Shown: positions 48,090 through 57,711 of the stretch, in pieces | Numbering within the stretch: the first letter of the stretch is position 1 | Layout of the letters: every line of letters begins with the position of its first letter | Source: 3107 sp001483205 | GTDB taxonomy: Bacteria > Pseudomonadota > Alphaproteobacteria > Rhodobacterales > Rhodobacteraceae | DNA: 64,000 bases | Assembly: GCA_964291375.2 (NCBI GenBank) | Contig: OZ219809.1 | Coordinates: forward strand, 558,001 to 622,000 | Direction of reading: 5' to 3' | Made by a program: the position numbers and the translations under genes | Notes under the pieces: generated by a model | Databases searched by the model: none | What the model was told of the DNA's origin: nothing | Seen by the model: the letters and a program-made list of their open reading frames with translations, nothing else

Positions 48090-48925
48090 GGGTGTAGACC
48101 TATAATTGGTTTTATGCTTCAATGACGGAAACCGCAGCACAGGAGGGTTTCATGTCCGGCAATTTCCGCCTCACCGAAGAACAATTCAACAAGATCAAAC
48201 CGTTACTGCCGAACAAACCCCGCGGTGTGCCGCGCGTGGACGACCGGCGGGTGATCTCCGGCATCATCTTCTGCCTGCAACGGGGCTACCGCTGGTCGGA
48301 CGTTCCCGCCGAATACGGCCCGGCAAAGACGCTTTACAACCGCTACCGGCGCTGGTCGGAAGCAGGCGTGTTTGAGCGGCTTTTCGAGGCCCTGGCGGCG
48401 GAGGGAGCCGACCTTTCGACGCTGATGATTGACGCCAGTCACGTCAAGACCCATCGCATTGCCGCAGGCGGGGTCAAAAAAACCCCGGCGACGGGCGGGC
48501 GATCGGACGCACCAGAGGCGGGCTGAACACGAAGCTGCATCTGGTCTGTGACGGGGCGGGCAAGCCTGTCCGTCTGCACATCACCGCGGGCAATCGGGCT
48601 GAGATTACCCAAGCGCGTCAATGCCTTGAAGGTCATGTCCGTAAGGGTGCCACCGTCATCGCCGACCGGGGATACGACGCCGATCACCTGCGCCAATGGC
48701 TGGCCGGCATCGGCGCGACCCCCTGCATCCCGCCGCGCAGAAACCGCAAGGCGCAGTGCGAATACGACGCCGCGCTTTACAAGTCCCGCAACATCATCGA
48801 ACGCATGTTCAATCGGCTCAAGGACTGGCGGCAACTGTCTTTGCGGACCTTCCGATGCCCGGAAACATTCCTCGCCGCAGCACAGATCGCCGCCATCGTC
48901 ATATGGTATTTATGAGTTTACACCC
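48090..48925 (+). mobile_element. IS5-family insertion sequence (IS427-like)
   Basis: An 836-bp element with imperfect inverted ends, GGGTGTAGACCTATAA at the left and, read inward from the right, GGGTGTAAACTCATAA. It is flanked by a 2-bp TA duplication (48088-48089 and 48926-48927) within CTAG-like contexts. It encodes a two-frame transposase. Its right TA forms part of the TAG stop of nrdJ, and its left end is 15 bp from the immA start. Confidence 0.9.
48152..48915 (+). CDS. IS5-family transposase, two frames joined by -1 slippage
   Basis: The first frame (48152-48526) has the IS5 N-terminal domain (FRLTEEQFNKIKPLLP) and LSTLMIDASHVKTHR with the first catalytic Asp. The second frame continues GGLNTKLHLVCDGAGKPV, TVIADRGYDADHLR (second Asp) and SRNIIERMFNRLKDWR (Glu). 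They join at seven A (48476-48482) in GTCAAAAAAACC, a classic slippery heptamer. A -1 shift gives 254 residues. This is the usual programmed design in this group, so the element is probably functional. AGGAGG lies before the ATG. Confidence 0.92.
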
Positions 48926-51900
48926 TAGCTGCACCCATTGGTCGCGCCGCAGGTGTTGCACTTCATGCAGGCCCCGTTCCTGACCAGCGTGTAGTTGCCG
49001 CAGTCATTGCAGGTGTCCCCTTCATAGCCCTGCATTCTGGCCAGTGCGCGGGCATCGGACGAAACGCCGCTGGCCCCCACACCACCGGGCAGGGCCGTTG
49101 ACGCCATCACCTGCGTTGCGCCCGCGCCCATATCCGCGGTGGCCACATCCGCATCCGGCGCGGCGGTGGCAACAGCCCCGCCCCCCCGCAGCACCACCAG
49201 TTCCTGCGGCGCGCGCTTGCGCAGATACCCCGAAGACGAAAACTGCTTCAGCACTTCCAGCGATTTGCTGGTGGCACTGTTGCTGACCTCAATGATGCTG
49301 ACCTCCGGCCTCATCTCCTCTTCCCCGCCGCCCAGATCGTCAAAGCTGACACCGGCGGGTTTCACATGGGCCAGATCGGTGCGGTCAAGATAAGACACCG
49401 CCAGCTCCCGGAAGATATAATCAAGGATCGACGTTGCGTTCTTGATCGAATCATTGCCCTGCACAGGCCCCGCCGGTTCAAACTTGGTGAAGGTGAAGGC
49501 ATCGACAAATTCCTCCAGCGGCACCCCGTATTGCAGGCCCACAGACACCGCGATGGCGAAATTGTTCATCATCGCGCGAAAGCCCGCGCCCTCTTTGTGC
49601 ATGTCGATGAAAATCTCGCCCAGATTGCCACCGGCATATTCGCCCGTCCGCAGATACACCTTGTGCCCGCCGACAATCGCCTTTTGGGTATAGCCCTTGC
49701 GACGCTCGGGCATCTTTTCGCGGTGGCTTCTGACGCGCTCTTTGACAATGACCTTCTCGACCACCTTTTCCGCCAGCACGACGGCCTTTTCCGGGGGGGT
49801 GCCGGTCGCCAGCGTTTCCTCGGCCTCGTCATCGTCCTCGACCAGCGCCGCCGCCAGAGGCTGGGACAGTTTTGATCCGTCCCGGTAAAGGGCGTTGGCC
49901 TTGACGCCGAGCCGCCATGATTCCTCATAAGCCCGCTGACAGTCCCCGATAGTGGCACCGTTGGCCATGTTGATGGTTTTCGAGATTGCCCCCGAAATGA
50001 ACGACTGCGCCGCGGCCATCATGTGAATATGGCTTTCCATCGACAACAGCCGCTTGCCCTTCTTGCCGCAGCGATTGGCGCAGTCGAACACGTGATAATG
50101 TTCGGGTTTCAGATGCGGCGCGCCCTCAAGGGTCATCGTGCCGCACACATGGTCATTGGCGGCGTCAATGTCGCTGCGGGTAAAGCCCAGATGCCGCAGA
50201 AGGTCAAAACCCGGATCATTCAGCTTGTCAGCGGGAATGCCGAGTGTGTCCCGGCAAAACGCCTCGCCCAGGGTCCACTGGTTGAAGACAAAGCGGATGT
50301 CAAAGGCCGACGGCAGCGCGGCCTCGACCTTTTCGATCTGCGCCGGGCCAAAGCCGTGCCCGATCAGGGCGGCGTGGCTGATGGCCTTGCAGGTGCTGAG
50401 CGAACCATGGCCGACCGCATGAGCGATGATCTGTTCGATCTCTGCCGGGGCATAGCCCAGAGTGTCCAGCGCCGCCGGGACAGAGCGGTTGATGATCTTG
50501 AAATACCCCCCGCCTGCGAGCTTCTTGAATTTGACCAGCGCAAAATCAGGTTCAATGCCGGTGGTGTCGCAGTCCATCACCAGACCGATTGTGCCGGTAG
50601 GGGCAATCACGGTTGCCTGCGCATTGCGATAGCCGTGCCGTTCGCCCAGCTCCAGCGCCCGGTCCCAGGACGATTGCGCCAGCGACACCAGATGCGGGTC
50701 GGGGCAGTTTGCATGGTCGAGTGCCACCGGTTTGACCGACAGCCCCTCATATCCGTCCGTCCGGCCATAGGCGGCGTTGCGGTGATTGCGGATCACCCGC
50801 AGCATGTGGCCTGCGTTCCGGTCATATCCGGCGAAAGTGCCCAACTCACCCGCGATCTCGGCAGAGGTCGAATAGGCAACGCCGGTCAGAATTGCCGTCA
50901 GCGCGCCGCACAGCGCCCGGCCTTCCGGGCTGTCATAGCCATGGCCCATGTTCATCAGCAGGCCGCCCAGATTGGCATAGCCCAGACCAAGTGTGCGGAA
51001 ATCGTGGGACAGTTGGGCGATCTCTTTCGACGGGAACTGTGCCATGGTGACGGAAATTTCCAGCGTCAGCGTCCACAGCCGGGTGGCGTGCATATAGTCC
51101 TCGGCCTGAAACTTGCCGTCCTTCAGAAAGGCCAGCAGATTGACGGACGCCAGGTTGCAGGCAGTATCGTCCAGGAACATGTATTCGGAACAGGGGTTTG
51201 AGGCCCGGATCGCCCCGTCCTCGGGGCAGGTGTGCCAGGCATTGATGGTGTCGTGGAACTGGATGCCCGGATCGGCGCAGGCCCAGGCCGCATGACCGAT
51301 CTGTTGCCACAGGTCGCGGGCCTTTACGGTCTTTGCGACCTTGCCGTCGGTGCGGCGCACCAGCCTCCAGTCCGCATCCTCTTTGACCGCCCGCAGAAAG
51401 GCATCGGTGACCCGGATCGAGTTGTTGGAGTTTTGCCCGGAAACCGTGGAATAGGCGTCGCTGTCCCAGTCCGTGTTGTAGACCGGAAACTCGATAGCGG
51501 AATAGCCCTGCCGCGCGTAATCCAGAACCCGCTTGACATAGGTTTCGGGAATGGCGCGTTTCTTGGCCTTGCGGATGGCGGCTTTCAGGGCGTGGTTTGT
51601 GGCCGGGTCATAGGCATCTTCCGGCTTGCCGTCCCATGTGCCGACCGCGGCAAAGATGTCGTTCAGGCGCTCTTCGTGCATTTTTGAGCCAGCGACAATC
51701 GACGCCACTTTCTGCTCTTCGATGACCTTCCAGTTGATGAACTCTTCGATGTCCGGGTGGTCGGCATCACAGATCACCATCTTGGCCGCCCGGCGGGTGG
51801 TGCCGCCGGATTTGATTGCCCCCGCAGCCCGGTCGCCGATTTTCAGAAACCCCATCAGGCCAGAGGATTTGCCGCCGCCGGACAGGGCCTCGCCATCCGC

Positions 51901-52617
51901 GCGCAGCGACGAGAAATTGGTGCCGGTGCCGGAGCCGTATTTGAACAGCCGGGCCTCGCGCACCCACAGGTCCATAATGCCGCCGTCCGAGACCAGATCA
52001 TCCTTCACCGACTGGATGAAACAGGCATGGGGCTGGGGGTGCTCATAGGCGGATTTGGAGCGGGTCAGTTTGCCGGTTTTGTGATCGACATAGTAATGCC
52101 CCTGTCCCGGCCCGTCGATGCCATAGGCCCAGTGCAGCCCGGTGTTGAACCATTGCGGGCTGTTGGGGGCGGCGCGCTGAGTCGCCAGCATGTGGCGCAT
52201 TTCATCGTAATAGGCGTGGGCGTCCCCGGCAGAGGAAAAACAGCCGCTCTTCCAGCCCCAATAGGTCCAGGCCCCCGCCAGACGGTCAAACACCTGCCGG
52301 GCCGAGGTTTCGCCGCCGGTGCGTTCGTCTTCGGGCAGTTTTGCCAGCGCCGCCTTATCGGCGACCGAGCGCCACAGAAATTCGGGCACGCCCTTTTCAC
52401 GCACCTTTTTCAGACGCGCAGGTACGCCCGCCTTGCGGAAATATTTCTGGGCAATCACGTCAGAGGCCACCTGGCTCCAGCGTTCGGGGGTTTCCACCTC
52501 ATCAAGCCGAAAGACGATGGCCCCGTCCGGGTTGCGAATCTCTGATGATGTGGTGGCGAACCCGATGTCCGCGTAGGCGTCTTTTCCCTGTTCGGTGAAC
52601 CGTCTTTCGATCTTCAT
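48925..52617 (-). CDS. nrdJ: vitamin B12-dependent ribonucleoside-diphosphate reductase
   Basis: A 1230-residue class II ribonucleotide reductase using adenosylcobalamin, which makes deoxynucleotides with or without oxygen. Features include QPHACFIQSVKDDL, GSGTGTNFSSLR, the NPCSEYMFLDD motif with active-site Cys, and VIAPTGTIGLVMDCDTTGIEPD. A C-terminal extension ends in two CxxC pairs (CNDCGNYTL..CMKCNTCG) that bind zinc. Length is typical of the alphaproteobacterial form. The stop codon TAG coincides with the IS5 target duplication but is preserved. Confidence 0.97.
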   Translation of the reverse strand: MKIERRFTEQGKDAYADIGFATTSSEIRNPDGAIVFRLDEVETPERWSQVASDVIAQKYFRKAGVPARLKKVREKGVPEFLWRSVADKAALAKLPEDERTGGETSARQVFDRLAGAWTYWGWKSGCFSSAGDAHAYYDEMRHMLATQRAAPNSPQWFNTGLHWAYGIDGPGQGHYYVDHKTGKLTRSKSAYEHPQPHACFIQSVKDDLVSDGGIMDLWVREARLFKYGSGTGTNFSSLRADGEALSGGGKSSGLMGFLKIGDRAAGAIKSGGTTRRAAKMVICDADHPDIEEFINWKVIEEQKVASIVAGSKMHEERLNDIFAAVGTWDGKPEDAYDPATNHALKAAIRKAKKRAIPETYVKRVLDYARQGYSAIEFPVYNTDWDSDAYSTVSGQNSNNSIRVTDAFLRAVKEDADWRLVRRTDGKVAKTVKARDLWQQIGHAAWACADPGIQFHDTINAWHTCPEDGAIRASNPCSEYMFLDDTACNLASVNLLAFLKDGKFQAEDYMHATRLWTLTLEISVTMAQFPSKEIAQLSHDFRTLGLGYANLGGLLMNMGHGYDSPEGRALCGALTAILTGVAYSTSAEIAGELGTFAGYDRNAGHMLRVIRNHRNAAYGRTDGYEGLSVKPVALDHANCPDPHLVSLAQSSWDRALELGERHGYRNAQATVIAPTGTIGLVMDCDTTGIEPDFALVKFKKLAGGGYFKIINRSVPAALDTLGYAPAEIEQIIAHAVGHGSLSTCKAISHAALIGHGFGPAQIEKVEAALPSAFDIRFVFNQWTLGEAFCRDTLGIPADKLNDPGFDLLRHLGFTRSDIDAANDHVCGTMTLEGAPHLKPEHYHVFDCANRCGKKGKRLLSMESHIHMMAAAQSFISGAISKTINMANGATIGDCQRAYEESWRLGVKANALYRDGSKLSQPLAAALVEDDDEAEETLATGTPPEKAVVLAEKVVEKVIVKERVRSHREKMPERRKGYTQKAIVGGHKVYLRTGEYAGGNLGEIFIDMHKEGAGFRAMMNNFAIAVSVGLQYGVPLEEFVDAFTFTKFEPAGPVQGNDSIKNATSILDYIFRELAVSYLDRTDLAHVKPAGVSFDDLGGGEEEMRPEVSIIEVSNSATSKSLEVLKQFSSSGYLRKRAPQELVVLRGGGAVATAAPDADVATADMGAGATQVMASTALPGGVGASGVSSDARALARMQGYEGDTCNDCGNYTLVRNGACMKCNTCGATNGCS

Positions 52618-53028
52618 GCCGTTTTCTGCCTTGTCATGCGTTGCGTTTCATCCAGTGCCGTGCCGCGTCTGCCATGCCGCGCCTGCCATGCCGCGCCTGT
52701 CGCGCCGGGGTGGGGTTCGGGCGGCGGCGCGCACCGGAAAACCGGCCCTTGCGCCAGACCCAAAGGCAAAGCCTCTCTGGCCCCATTCCACTATATATGG
52801 TAGCAGTTCGTTCGGCTCACACAAATTGGCGCAAAACCACCCCCGCAGTCAACCTCAAAATTCGGGAGTTTTGAATTTGTTTGGGGTTGACCCGGGCCGC
52901 GGCCCTTATGAGCCGGGGGGGCGGGGCGATTCACTCGAAGAGCGCGCCGTCCTCGTGGCGGACGGGCGCGGCCTGCCGGACTGCTCGCGCGCCTGTGCCG
53001 AAGCGATGCCTTCTATCTGCCCCCGGAA
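52618..53028. other. nrdJ upstream region with an NrdR-box-like site and short repeats
   Basis: 411 bp between nrdJ and tRNA-Pro. CTATATATGG at 52791-52800 matches 9 of 10 core positions of the NrdR box (CwAtATaTwG), about 175 bp before nrdJ. Normally two boxes occur, and a second was not found. A 14-bp tandem (GCCATGCCGCGCCT, near 52672-52700) lies nearer the gene. No B12 riboswitch box was recognised. Open frames across this region show no protein-like pattern. Confidence 0.35.
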
Positions 53029-53105
53029 TGGTCGGGACGGCAAGATTTGAACTTGCGACCTACGGTTCCCAAAACCGTCGCGCTGCCAGACTGCGCTACG
53101 CCCCG
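53029..53105 (-). tRNA. tRNA-Pro (anticodon TGG)
   Basis: 77 nt including the encoded CCA. The acceptor is CGGGGCG/CGTCCCG with one G-T pair. The D-arm is TAGCGCAGTCTGGCAGCGC, and the anticodon stem ACGGT/ACCGT encloses TTTGGGA (TGG). The T-arm is GCAAGTTCAAATCTTGC. Well-formed class I tRNA on the minus strand. Confidence 0.96.
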
Positions 53106-53203
53106 ATCAGGCGCGTCTTATCCCGGCTTTCGGGGATTGAAAAGCCGAAACCGGCGCACCGGGCGGGCGCGGACGGGGCGGGGCCGAAAAAGATGCCCTC
53201 AAT

Positions 53204-53701
53204 TCAGGGACATGCCCAGACAGCGCTGTCCTGCGGATAGGCGGGATGGCGCATTTCGCTGCCCGGCCCGATGCCGTAAAGCTCTGCCAGACCGCCGTTG
53301 ATCTCCAGAACCGTAAAGACATCGCCCTTGCCTTCGATATGGGTCAGGTCACCTGGGATTGCCCGCGAATGCACGTTCAGAAGTCGCCCCGTTTCATCAA
53401 AAAACAGCATGTCAAGGGGGATAAGTGTGTTTTTCATCCAAAATACAACATACTGAGGATAAGGATAGACGAACAACATCCCCTCGCCACGGGGCAAATG
53501 CGCAACGTGCATCAGGCCCTGCTCCATTTCCGCCCGATCTTCGACAACCTTCACCTGAAAGGATGTCTGGCCCCAATCACCCCTGAGATGGACGATGTTT
53601 TCGTCGCATTCCCCGGCGACAGCCACACCATGCCCGCAGAGCAGAAACATCGCCAGCACCGCCGCGCCCGCCAATCGGGAAGCATAGTTAAAGTATCGCA
53701 T
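53204..53701 (-). CDS. DUF192 family exported protein
   Basis: A 165-residue protein with a signal peptide (about 1-29, ending GVAVAG). A DUF192 domain follows: RAEMEQGLMHVAHLPRGEGMLFVYP, then VVFWMKNTLIPLDMLFFDETG. This is the classic run of the family. Function is unknown. It starts 3 bp after the stop of the cold-shock gene, so the two are probably cotranscribed. Confidence 0.93.
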   Translation of the reverse strand: MRYFNYASRLAGAAVLAMFLLCGHGVAVAGECDENIVHLRGDWGQTSFQVKVVEDRAEMEQGLMHVAHLPRGEGMLFVYPYPQYVVFWMKNTLIPLDMLFFDETGRLLNVHSRAIPGDLTHIEGKGDVFTVLEINGGLAELYGIGPGSEMRHPAYPQDSAVWACP

Positions 53702-53704
53702 ATT

Positions 53705-54238
53705 CTAATCCTGCCTTTGAATTGCACGCTCCCAAGAGGTGACGCATGTCGCCATGCGCCCGCGCTTGCCATCGACGACCCGTATACAAACGGCCTCGCC
53801 CGGTTGCAGATCAGCCAGCCCCGACCGGCGCAGAACCTCGACATGCACGAACACATCCTCGGGCCGCCCGAACACATTGGCAAAGCCGAACCCCTTGGCC
53901 TTGTCGAACCATTTCACCCGCGCCGGTTTCAGCTCCTCCTGGTCGCCTTCCTCGAACATATGGGAATCGATCTCTTCAAGAGAGCTTTCACCGATGTCGG
54001 GCGGCTCAATCCGATGCACGGCAACCGCCTGTGTGCCGCGCGTCGTCCGTTGGGTGCTGACCTCGATATACGCGCCGTCTGCGACCGAACTTTGCCCGAA
54101 ATTTCGCAACACATTGGAATGCAGCAGAATATCCGGGCCTCCCTCTTCGGAAACGACAAACCCGAACCCCTTCCCCGGATCAAACCACTTCACTTTCCCG
54201 TGAATGATTCGCTCTGCATCATTTTCATCTTCAGTCAT
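53705..54238 (-). CDS. double cold-shock-domain protein
   Basis: A 177-residue protein with two CSD domains joined by an acidic linker. The first is at about 11-78 (GKVKWFDPGKGFGFVV..ILLHSNVL) and the second at about 105-170 (ARVKWFDKAKGFGFANV..VFVHVEVL). Each has RNP-like KGFGFV/A and VF/LLHS/V motifs for single-stranded RNA/DNA. This two-domain type is characteristic of alphaproteobacteria. The start at 54238 is favoured over an upstream Met 25 codons earlier. Confidence 0.93.
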   Translation of the reverse strand: MTEDENDAERIIHGKVKWFDPGKGFGFVVSEEGGPDILLHSNVLRNFGQSSVADGAYIEVSTQRTTRGTQAVAVHRIEPPDIGESSLEEIDSHMFEEGDQEELKPARVKWFDKAKGFGFANVFGRPEDVFVHVEVLRRSGLADLQPGEAVCIRVVDGKRGRMATCVTSWERAIQRQD

Positions 54239-54360
54239 CAATACCCACGCGCTTCGCCTGTCACAAATTGCTGTCCCTACACGCTCTTGTGCCACACGCA
54301 CCGGCATTTGCAAGGAAAATTTAACATTCTGGTATCCCGATAGTTGACCTTACGTCACAA

Positions 54361-54966
54361 TCAGGGGTTCAGGCGCTCCGTCTGCCATGTTTTTCCCGGT
54401 GCCGGGCGGGTCCAGCGGAACCGGTCATGCAGCCGGAAAGCCCCGTCAGCCCAGAACTCGATTTCACATGGCGTGATTCTGAAACCGCCCCAGAAGGGCG
54501 GGCGCTTTGGCCGTGTGCCGTGAAGTGCCGTGATCCGGGCAACCTCGGCCATCAGCGCCGCCCGTGATGCAAGCGGCTCTGACTGTCTTGAGGCCCACGC
54601 CCCCAGACGGCTTTTCAGCGAGCGGGAAGCATAATAGGCATCCGCCTGTGCGTCGTCTTCTCTCTCGACCCGGCCCCGGACGCGGATTTGCCGGCGCAGG
54701 GATTTCCAGTGCATGACGAAGGCCGCCTTGCCGGACTGTCCGATTTCGCGGGACTTGACGCTGCTATAGTTGGTATAGAATACAAAGCCGTCATCGCGGA
54801 TGTCCTTCAGCAGCACCATCCGCACGTTCGGCATACCATCTGCATCGACGGTCGAGAGGGCGATTGCGCCGGGGTCATTCGGTTCGCGCGCTTCGGCCTC
54901 TTTCAGCCAGCGCCGGGCGATCCCGAACGGGCAATCACCGGCGAATATCCCGGCACGATCCGTCAC
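54361..54966 (-). CDS. pdxH: pyridoxamine 5'-phosphate oxidase
   Basis: A 201-residue FMN enzyme that makes pyridoxal phosphate. It has AIALSTVDADGMPNVRMVLLKDI, GFVFYTNYSSVKSREI, AAFVMHWKSLRRQIRVRGRVER and the C-terminal WADGAFRLHDRFRW, FRITPCEIEFW. It starts at GTG with GGGGG 6-11 bp upstream. Slightly short at the N-terminus compared with E. coli, as usual in this group. Divergent from fabI. Confidence 0.95.
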   Translation of the reverse strand: MTDRAGIFAGDCPFGIARRWLKEAEAREPNDPGAIALSTVDADGMPNVRMVLLKDIRDDGFVFYTNYSSVKSREIGQSGKAAFVMHWKSLRRQIRVRGRVEREDDAQADAYYASRSLKSRLGAWASRQSEPLASRAALMAEVARITALHGTRPKRPPFWGGFRITPCEIEFWADGAFRLHDRFRWTRPAPGKTWQTERLNP

Positions 54967-55119
54967 TGCACGCCCCCTTTCGGTTTCGCCATTTGCCGCC
55001 GCCTGCCATCACCTGTCGCCTCGGGCCGCGCCCTGTCCGTCGGCGCATGTCAGGCTTGCGGGCCTCTGATCAATGGCATAAACCTTCGCGCAGGAAAACC
55101 GTATTCCGAAGGGTGACGG

Positions 55120-55926
55120 ATGTCGAACGGACTGATGGCGGGAAAGCGCGGCCTGATCATGGGGGTTGCGAATGACAGGTCAATCGCATGGGGCATCGCG
55201 AAAGCGTGCGCCGCTCAGGGGGCGGAACTGGCCTTTTCCTATCTGGGCGATGCGTTCAGAAAGCGGGTTGCGCCTCTGGCCGGGCAGATCGGCGTCGAAA
55301 CCCTGATTGATTGCGACGTTTCTGATCCGGCCTCTATCGATGCCGCTTTCGCCACCATTGACCGCACATGGGGGGGGCTGGATTTTCTGGTCCACGCCAT
55401 CGGCTTTTCCGACAAGAACGAGCTGCGCGGGCGTTACGTGGACACCAGCCCCGAAAACTTCCGCATCACCATGGACGTTTCGGTCTATTCCTTTACCGCG
55501 GTTGCGCAGCGCGCCGAAAGGCTGATGACCAATGGCGGGGCCATGCTGACGATGACCTATTACGGCGCAGAGCAGGTCATGCCCCATTACAACGTCATGG
55601 GGGTGGCCAAGGCCGCCCTGGAGGCAAGCGTGAGATACCTGGCCGAAGACCTTGGAAAGAAAGACATTCGCGTCAATTCCATCTCTGCCGGGCCGATCAA
55701 GACGCTGGCGGCCTCCGGCATCGGGGATTTCCGCTATATTATGAAATGGAATGAGCTGAACTCCCCCCTGCGGCGGAACGTGACCCAGGACGAAGTGGGC
55801 AAATCCGCCGTCTATCTGCTGTCTGACCTCGGTTCGGGCGTGACCGGCGAAAACCTGCATGTGGACGCGGGCTATCATATCGTCGGCATGAAGGCGGTGG
55901 ACGCCCCCGACATCGCCACCACCTGA
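55120..55926 (+). CDS. fabI: enoyl-[acyl-carrier-protein] reductase (NADH)
   Basis: A 268-residue SDR enzyme completing each fatty-acid elongation cycle. The nucleotide-binding start is GLIMGVANDRSIAWGIA, followed by LVHAIGFSDK. The catalytic Tyr-x6-Lys is in HYNVMGVAKAALE and the substrate loop in NSISAGPIKTLAASGI. Full length. It shares a 153-bp divergent region with pdxH and is followed 53 bp later by gpt. Confidence 0.96.
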   Translation: MSNGLMAGKRGLIMGVANDRSIAWGIAKACAAQGAELAFSYLGDAFRKRVAPLAGQIGVETLIDCDVSDPASIDAAFATIDRTWGGLDFLVHAIGFSDKNELRGRYVDTSPENFRITMDVSVYSFTAVAQRAERLMTNGGAMLTMTYYGAEQVMPHYNVMGVAKAALEASVRYLAEDLGKKDIRVNSISAGPIKTLAASGIGDFRYIMKWNELNSPLRRNVTQDEVGKSAVYLLSDLGSGVTGENLHVDAGYHIVGMKAVDAPDIATT

Positions 55927-55979
55927 CGGGCGGGTGGGCGACCGGGATGGGGCTGAAACTTCTGACCGAAAGGTGAACC

Positions 55980-56483
55980 ATGACCGACCGGCTGCCGCAC
56001 GAAAAAGGGTTTCATGTAAGCTGGGATCAGCTCCACCGGGATGCGCGCGCCCTTGCCTGGCGGCTTGACGGGTTCGGGCCGGTGGACGGGGCGTGGCGCG
56101 CCATCGTCGCCATCACCCGGGGCGGCATGGCCCCGGCAATGATCGTCAGCCGCGAACTGGACATCCGCATTGTCGATACGATCTCGGTCAAGTCCTATGA
56201 TCACCAGACGCGATCAGAGGCGCGGGTGCTCAAGACCCCGGACGCGGACCTGACCGGCGACGGCGAGGGCATCGTGATCATTGACGATCTGGTGGACAGC
56301 GGCAAGACGCTGGAGGTCGTCCGCGAAATGTATCCGAAGGCGCATTTCGCCACCATCTATGCCAAGCCGAAGGGCCGCCCGCAGGTGGATACCTTTATCA
56401 CTGAGGTCAGTCAGGACACATGGATTTTCTTTCCGTGGGACATGGCGCTTCAGTATGTGGAACCTTATCGGGGCGGGGATTGA
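55980..56483 (+). CDS. gpt: xanthine-guanine phosphoribosyltransferase
   Basis: A 167-residue purine-salvage enzyme of the type I PRTase fold. It begins HVSWDQLHRDARALAWRL, has AITRGGMAPAMIVSREL, and the PRPP-binding motif IVIIDDLVDSGKTLEVV. It ends WIFFPWDMALQYVEPYRGG, which is Gpt-specific. AGGTG lies before the ATG. The next gene begins 2-14 bp after its stop. Confidence 0.95.
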   Translation: MTDRLPHEKGFHVSWDQLHRDARALAWRLDGFGPVDGAWRAIVAITRGGMAPAMIVSRELDIRIVDTISVKSYDHQTRSEARVLKTPDADLTGDGEGIVIIDDLVDSGKTLEVVREMYPKAHFATIYAKPKGRPQVDTFITEVSQDTWIFFPWDMALQYVEPYRGGD

Positions 56484-56485
56484 GG

Positions 56486-57679
56486 GTGCCCGCGCCGGTG
56501 AACCCTCTGGTCGCGGCGACGGTCCCGCCGCCGGTGATGGAGGCGCGCCGCTGGCTGAAGGACATCCGCCCCGACCCGGAGCGGCCGCTTCTGAATGTCA
56601 GCCAGGCGGCCCCGGCGGCCCCCCCGCCCGAGGGCCTGCGGCAGGCCATTGCCGATGCGGCACTGCGACAGGACAGCGCCCATCTCTATGGCCCGGTGCT
56701 GGGGTTGCCGGAGCTACGCGAAGCATTGGCAGAACACTGGTCGCGGCTTTACGGCGGCACGGTGGGGCCGGAGCAGGTGGCGATCACTCCCGGCTGCAAT
56801 CAGGCGTTTGTGGCGGCCATGGCAACCCTTGCCCGCAGCGGGGAAGAGGTCATTCTGCCGTCCCCGTGGTATTTCAATCATAAAATGTGGCTTGATATGC
56901 AGGGGGTCCGGGCCGTTCCGCTGATAACCGGCAATACTCTGCTGCCGGACCCGGAACAGGCCCGCGCCCTGATCACCCCGAACACCCGCGCCATTGTGCT
57001 GGTGACGCCCAACAATCCCGGCGGCGTCGAATACCCCGCCCGGCTGCTCTCGGCCTTTGCAGAACTGTGCCGCGCGCACAACATCGCGCTGGTCCTGGAT
57101 GAGACCTATCGGGATTTTCTGGGCCATGACGGACGCCCCCATGACCTGCTGGCCGATCCGGACTGGCATGATACGGTCATCGTGCTCTATTCCTTTTCCA
57201 AGGCTTACCGGCTGACCGGCCATCGTGTGGGGGCGATCATCGCGTCCGGGGCGCGGCTGGCCGAGGCAGAGAAATTCCTTGATACCGTGGCAATCTGCCC
57301 GGCGCAGCTTGGCCAGCACGGGGCGCTGTGGGGGATCCGGCATCTTGGCGACTGGTTGCGCGGGGAACGGGCCGAGATGCTGAGGCGGCGCGAGGCCATC
57401 GCCGGGGGGTTCCGGCGGCTCGACGGCTGGACACTCCTTGGCTGCGGTGCCTATTTCGCCTATGCCGAACATCCGTTCACACCCCCGTCCGACGTGCTGG
57501 CCCGCGCGCTGGTGCGGGAGGCAGGGGTGTTGCTGCTGCCCGGCACGATGTTCATGCCGGAAACCGACCCCGCCGGGGGCCGTCAGGTGCGCATCGCCTT
57601 CGCCAATATCGGCGAGGAACGGATTGATGAGCTTTTCCGGCGGCTCGCCGCCCTTGCCCCCGCACGGACAAGCGCCTAA
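56486..57679 (+). CDS. class I/II aminotransferase
   Basis: A PLP fold-type I aminotransferase of 397 residues. It has AITPGCNQAFVAAMATLA, VLVTPNNPGGVEYPA, VLDETYRDF, and the PLP Lys in LYSFSKAYRLTGHRVG. The C-terminal VRIAFANIGEERIDEL is typical. The substrate is not predictable. Start is GTG at 56486, or GTG at 56498 (N-terminus MNPLVAATVPPPV), which resembles relatives better and has GAGGG upstream. Probably coupled to gpt. Confidence 0.88.
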   Translation: MPAPVNPLVAATVPPPVMEARRWLKDIRPDPERPLLNVSQAAPAAPPPEGLRQAIADAALRQDSAHLYGPVLGLPELREALAEHWSRLYGGTVGPEQVAITPGCNQAFVAAMATLARSGEEVILPSPWYFNHKMWLDMQGVRAVPLITGNTLLPDPEQARALITPNTRAIVLVTPNNPGGVEYPARLLSAFAELCRAHNIALVLDETYRDFLGHDGRPHDLLADPDWHDTVIVLYSFSKAYRLTGHRVGAIIASGARLAEAEKFLDTVAICPAQLGQHGALWGIRHLGDWLRGERAEMLRRREAIAGGFRRLDGWTLLGCGAYFAYAEHPFTPPSDVLARALVREAGVLLLPGTMFMPETDPAGGRQVRIAFANIGEERIDELFRRLAALAPARTSA

Positions 57680-57711
57680 GACGGGCCGGAATGTTTTAAG
57701 GGAGCCCGCCG

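Noticed and set aside
52618..53028. Cobalamin riboswitch before nrdJ
   Set aside because: No B12-box-like sequence was seen on the nrdJ strand, and most of the region is low-complexity GC-rich DNA.
52595..53050. 151-residue plus-strand reading frame upstream of nrdJ
   Set aside because: It begins inside nrdJ on the opposite strand, runs into the tRNA-Pro gene, and has no protein-like pattern.
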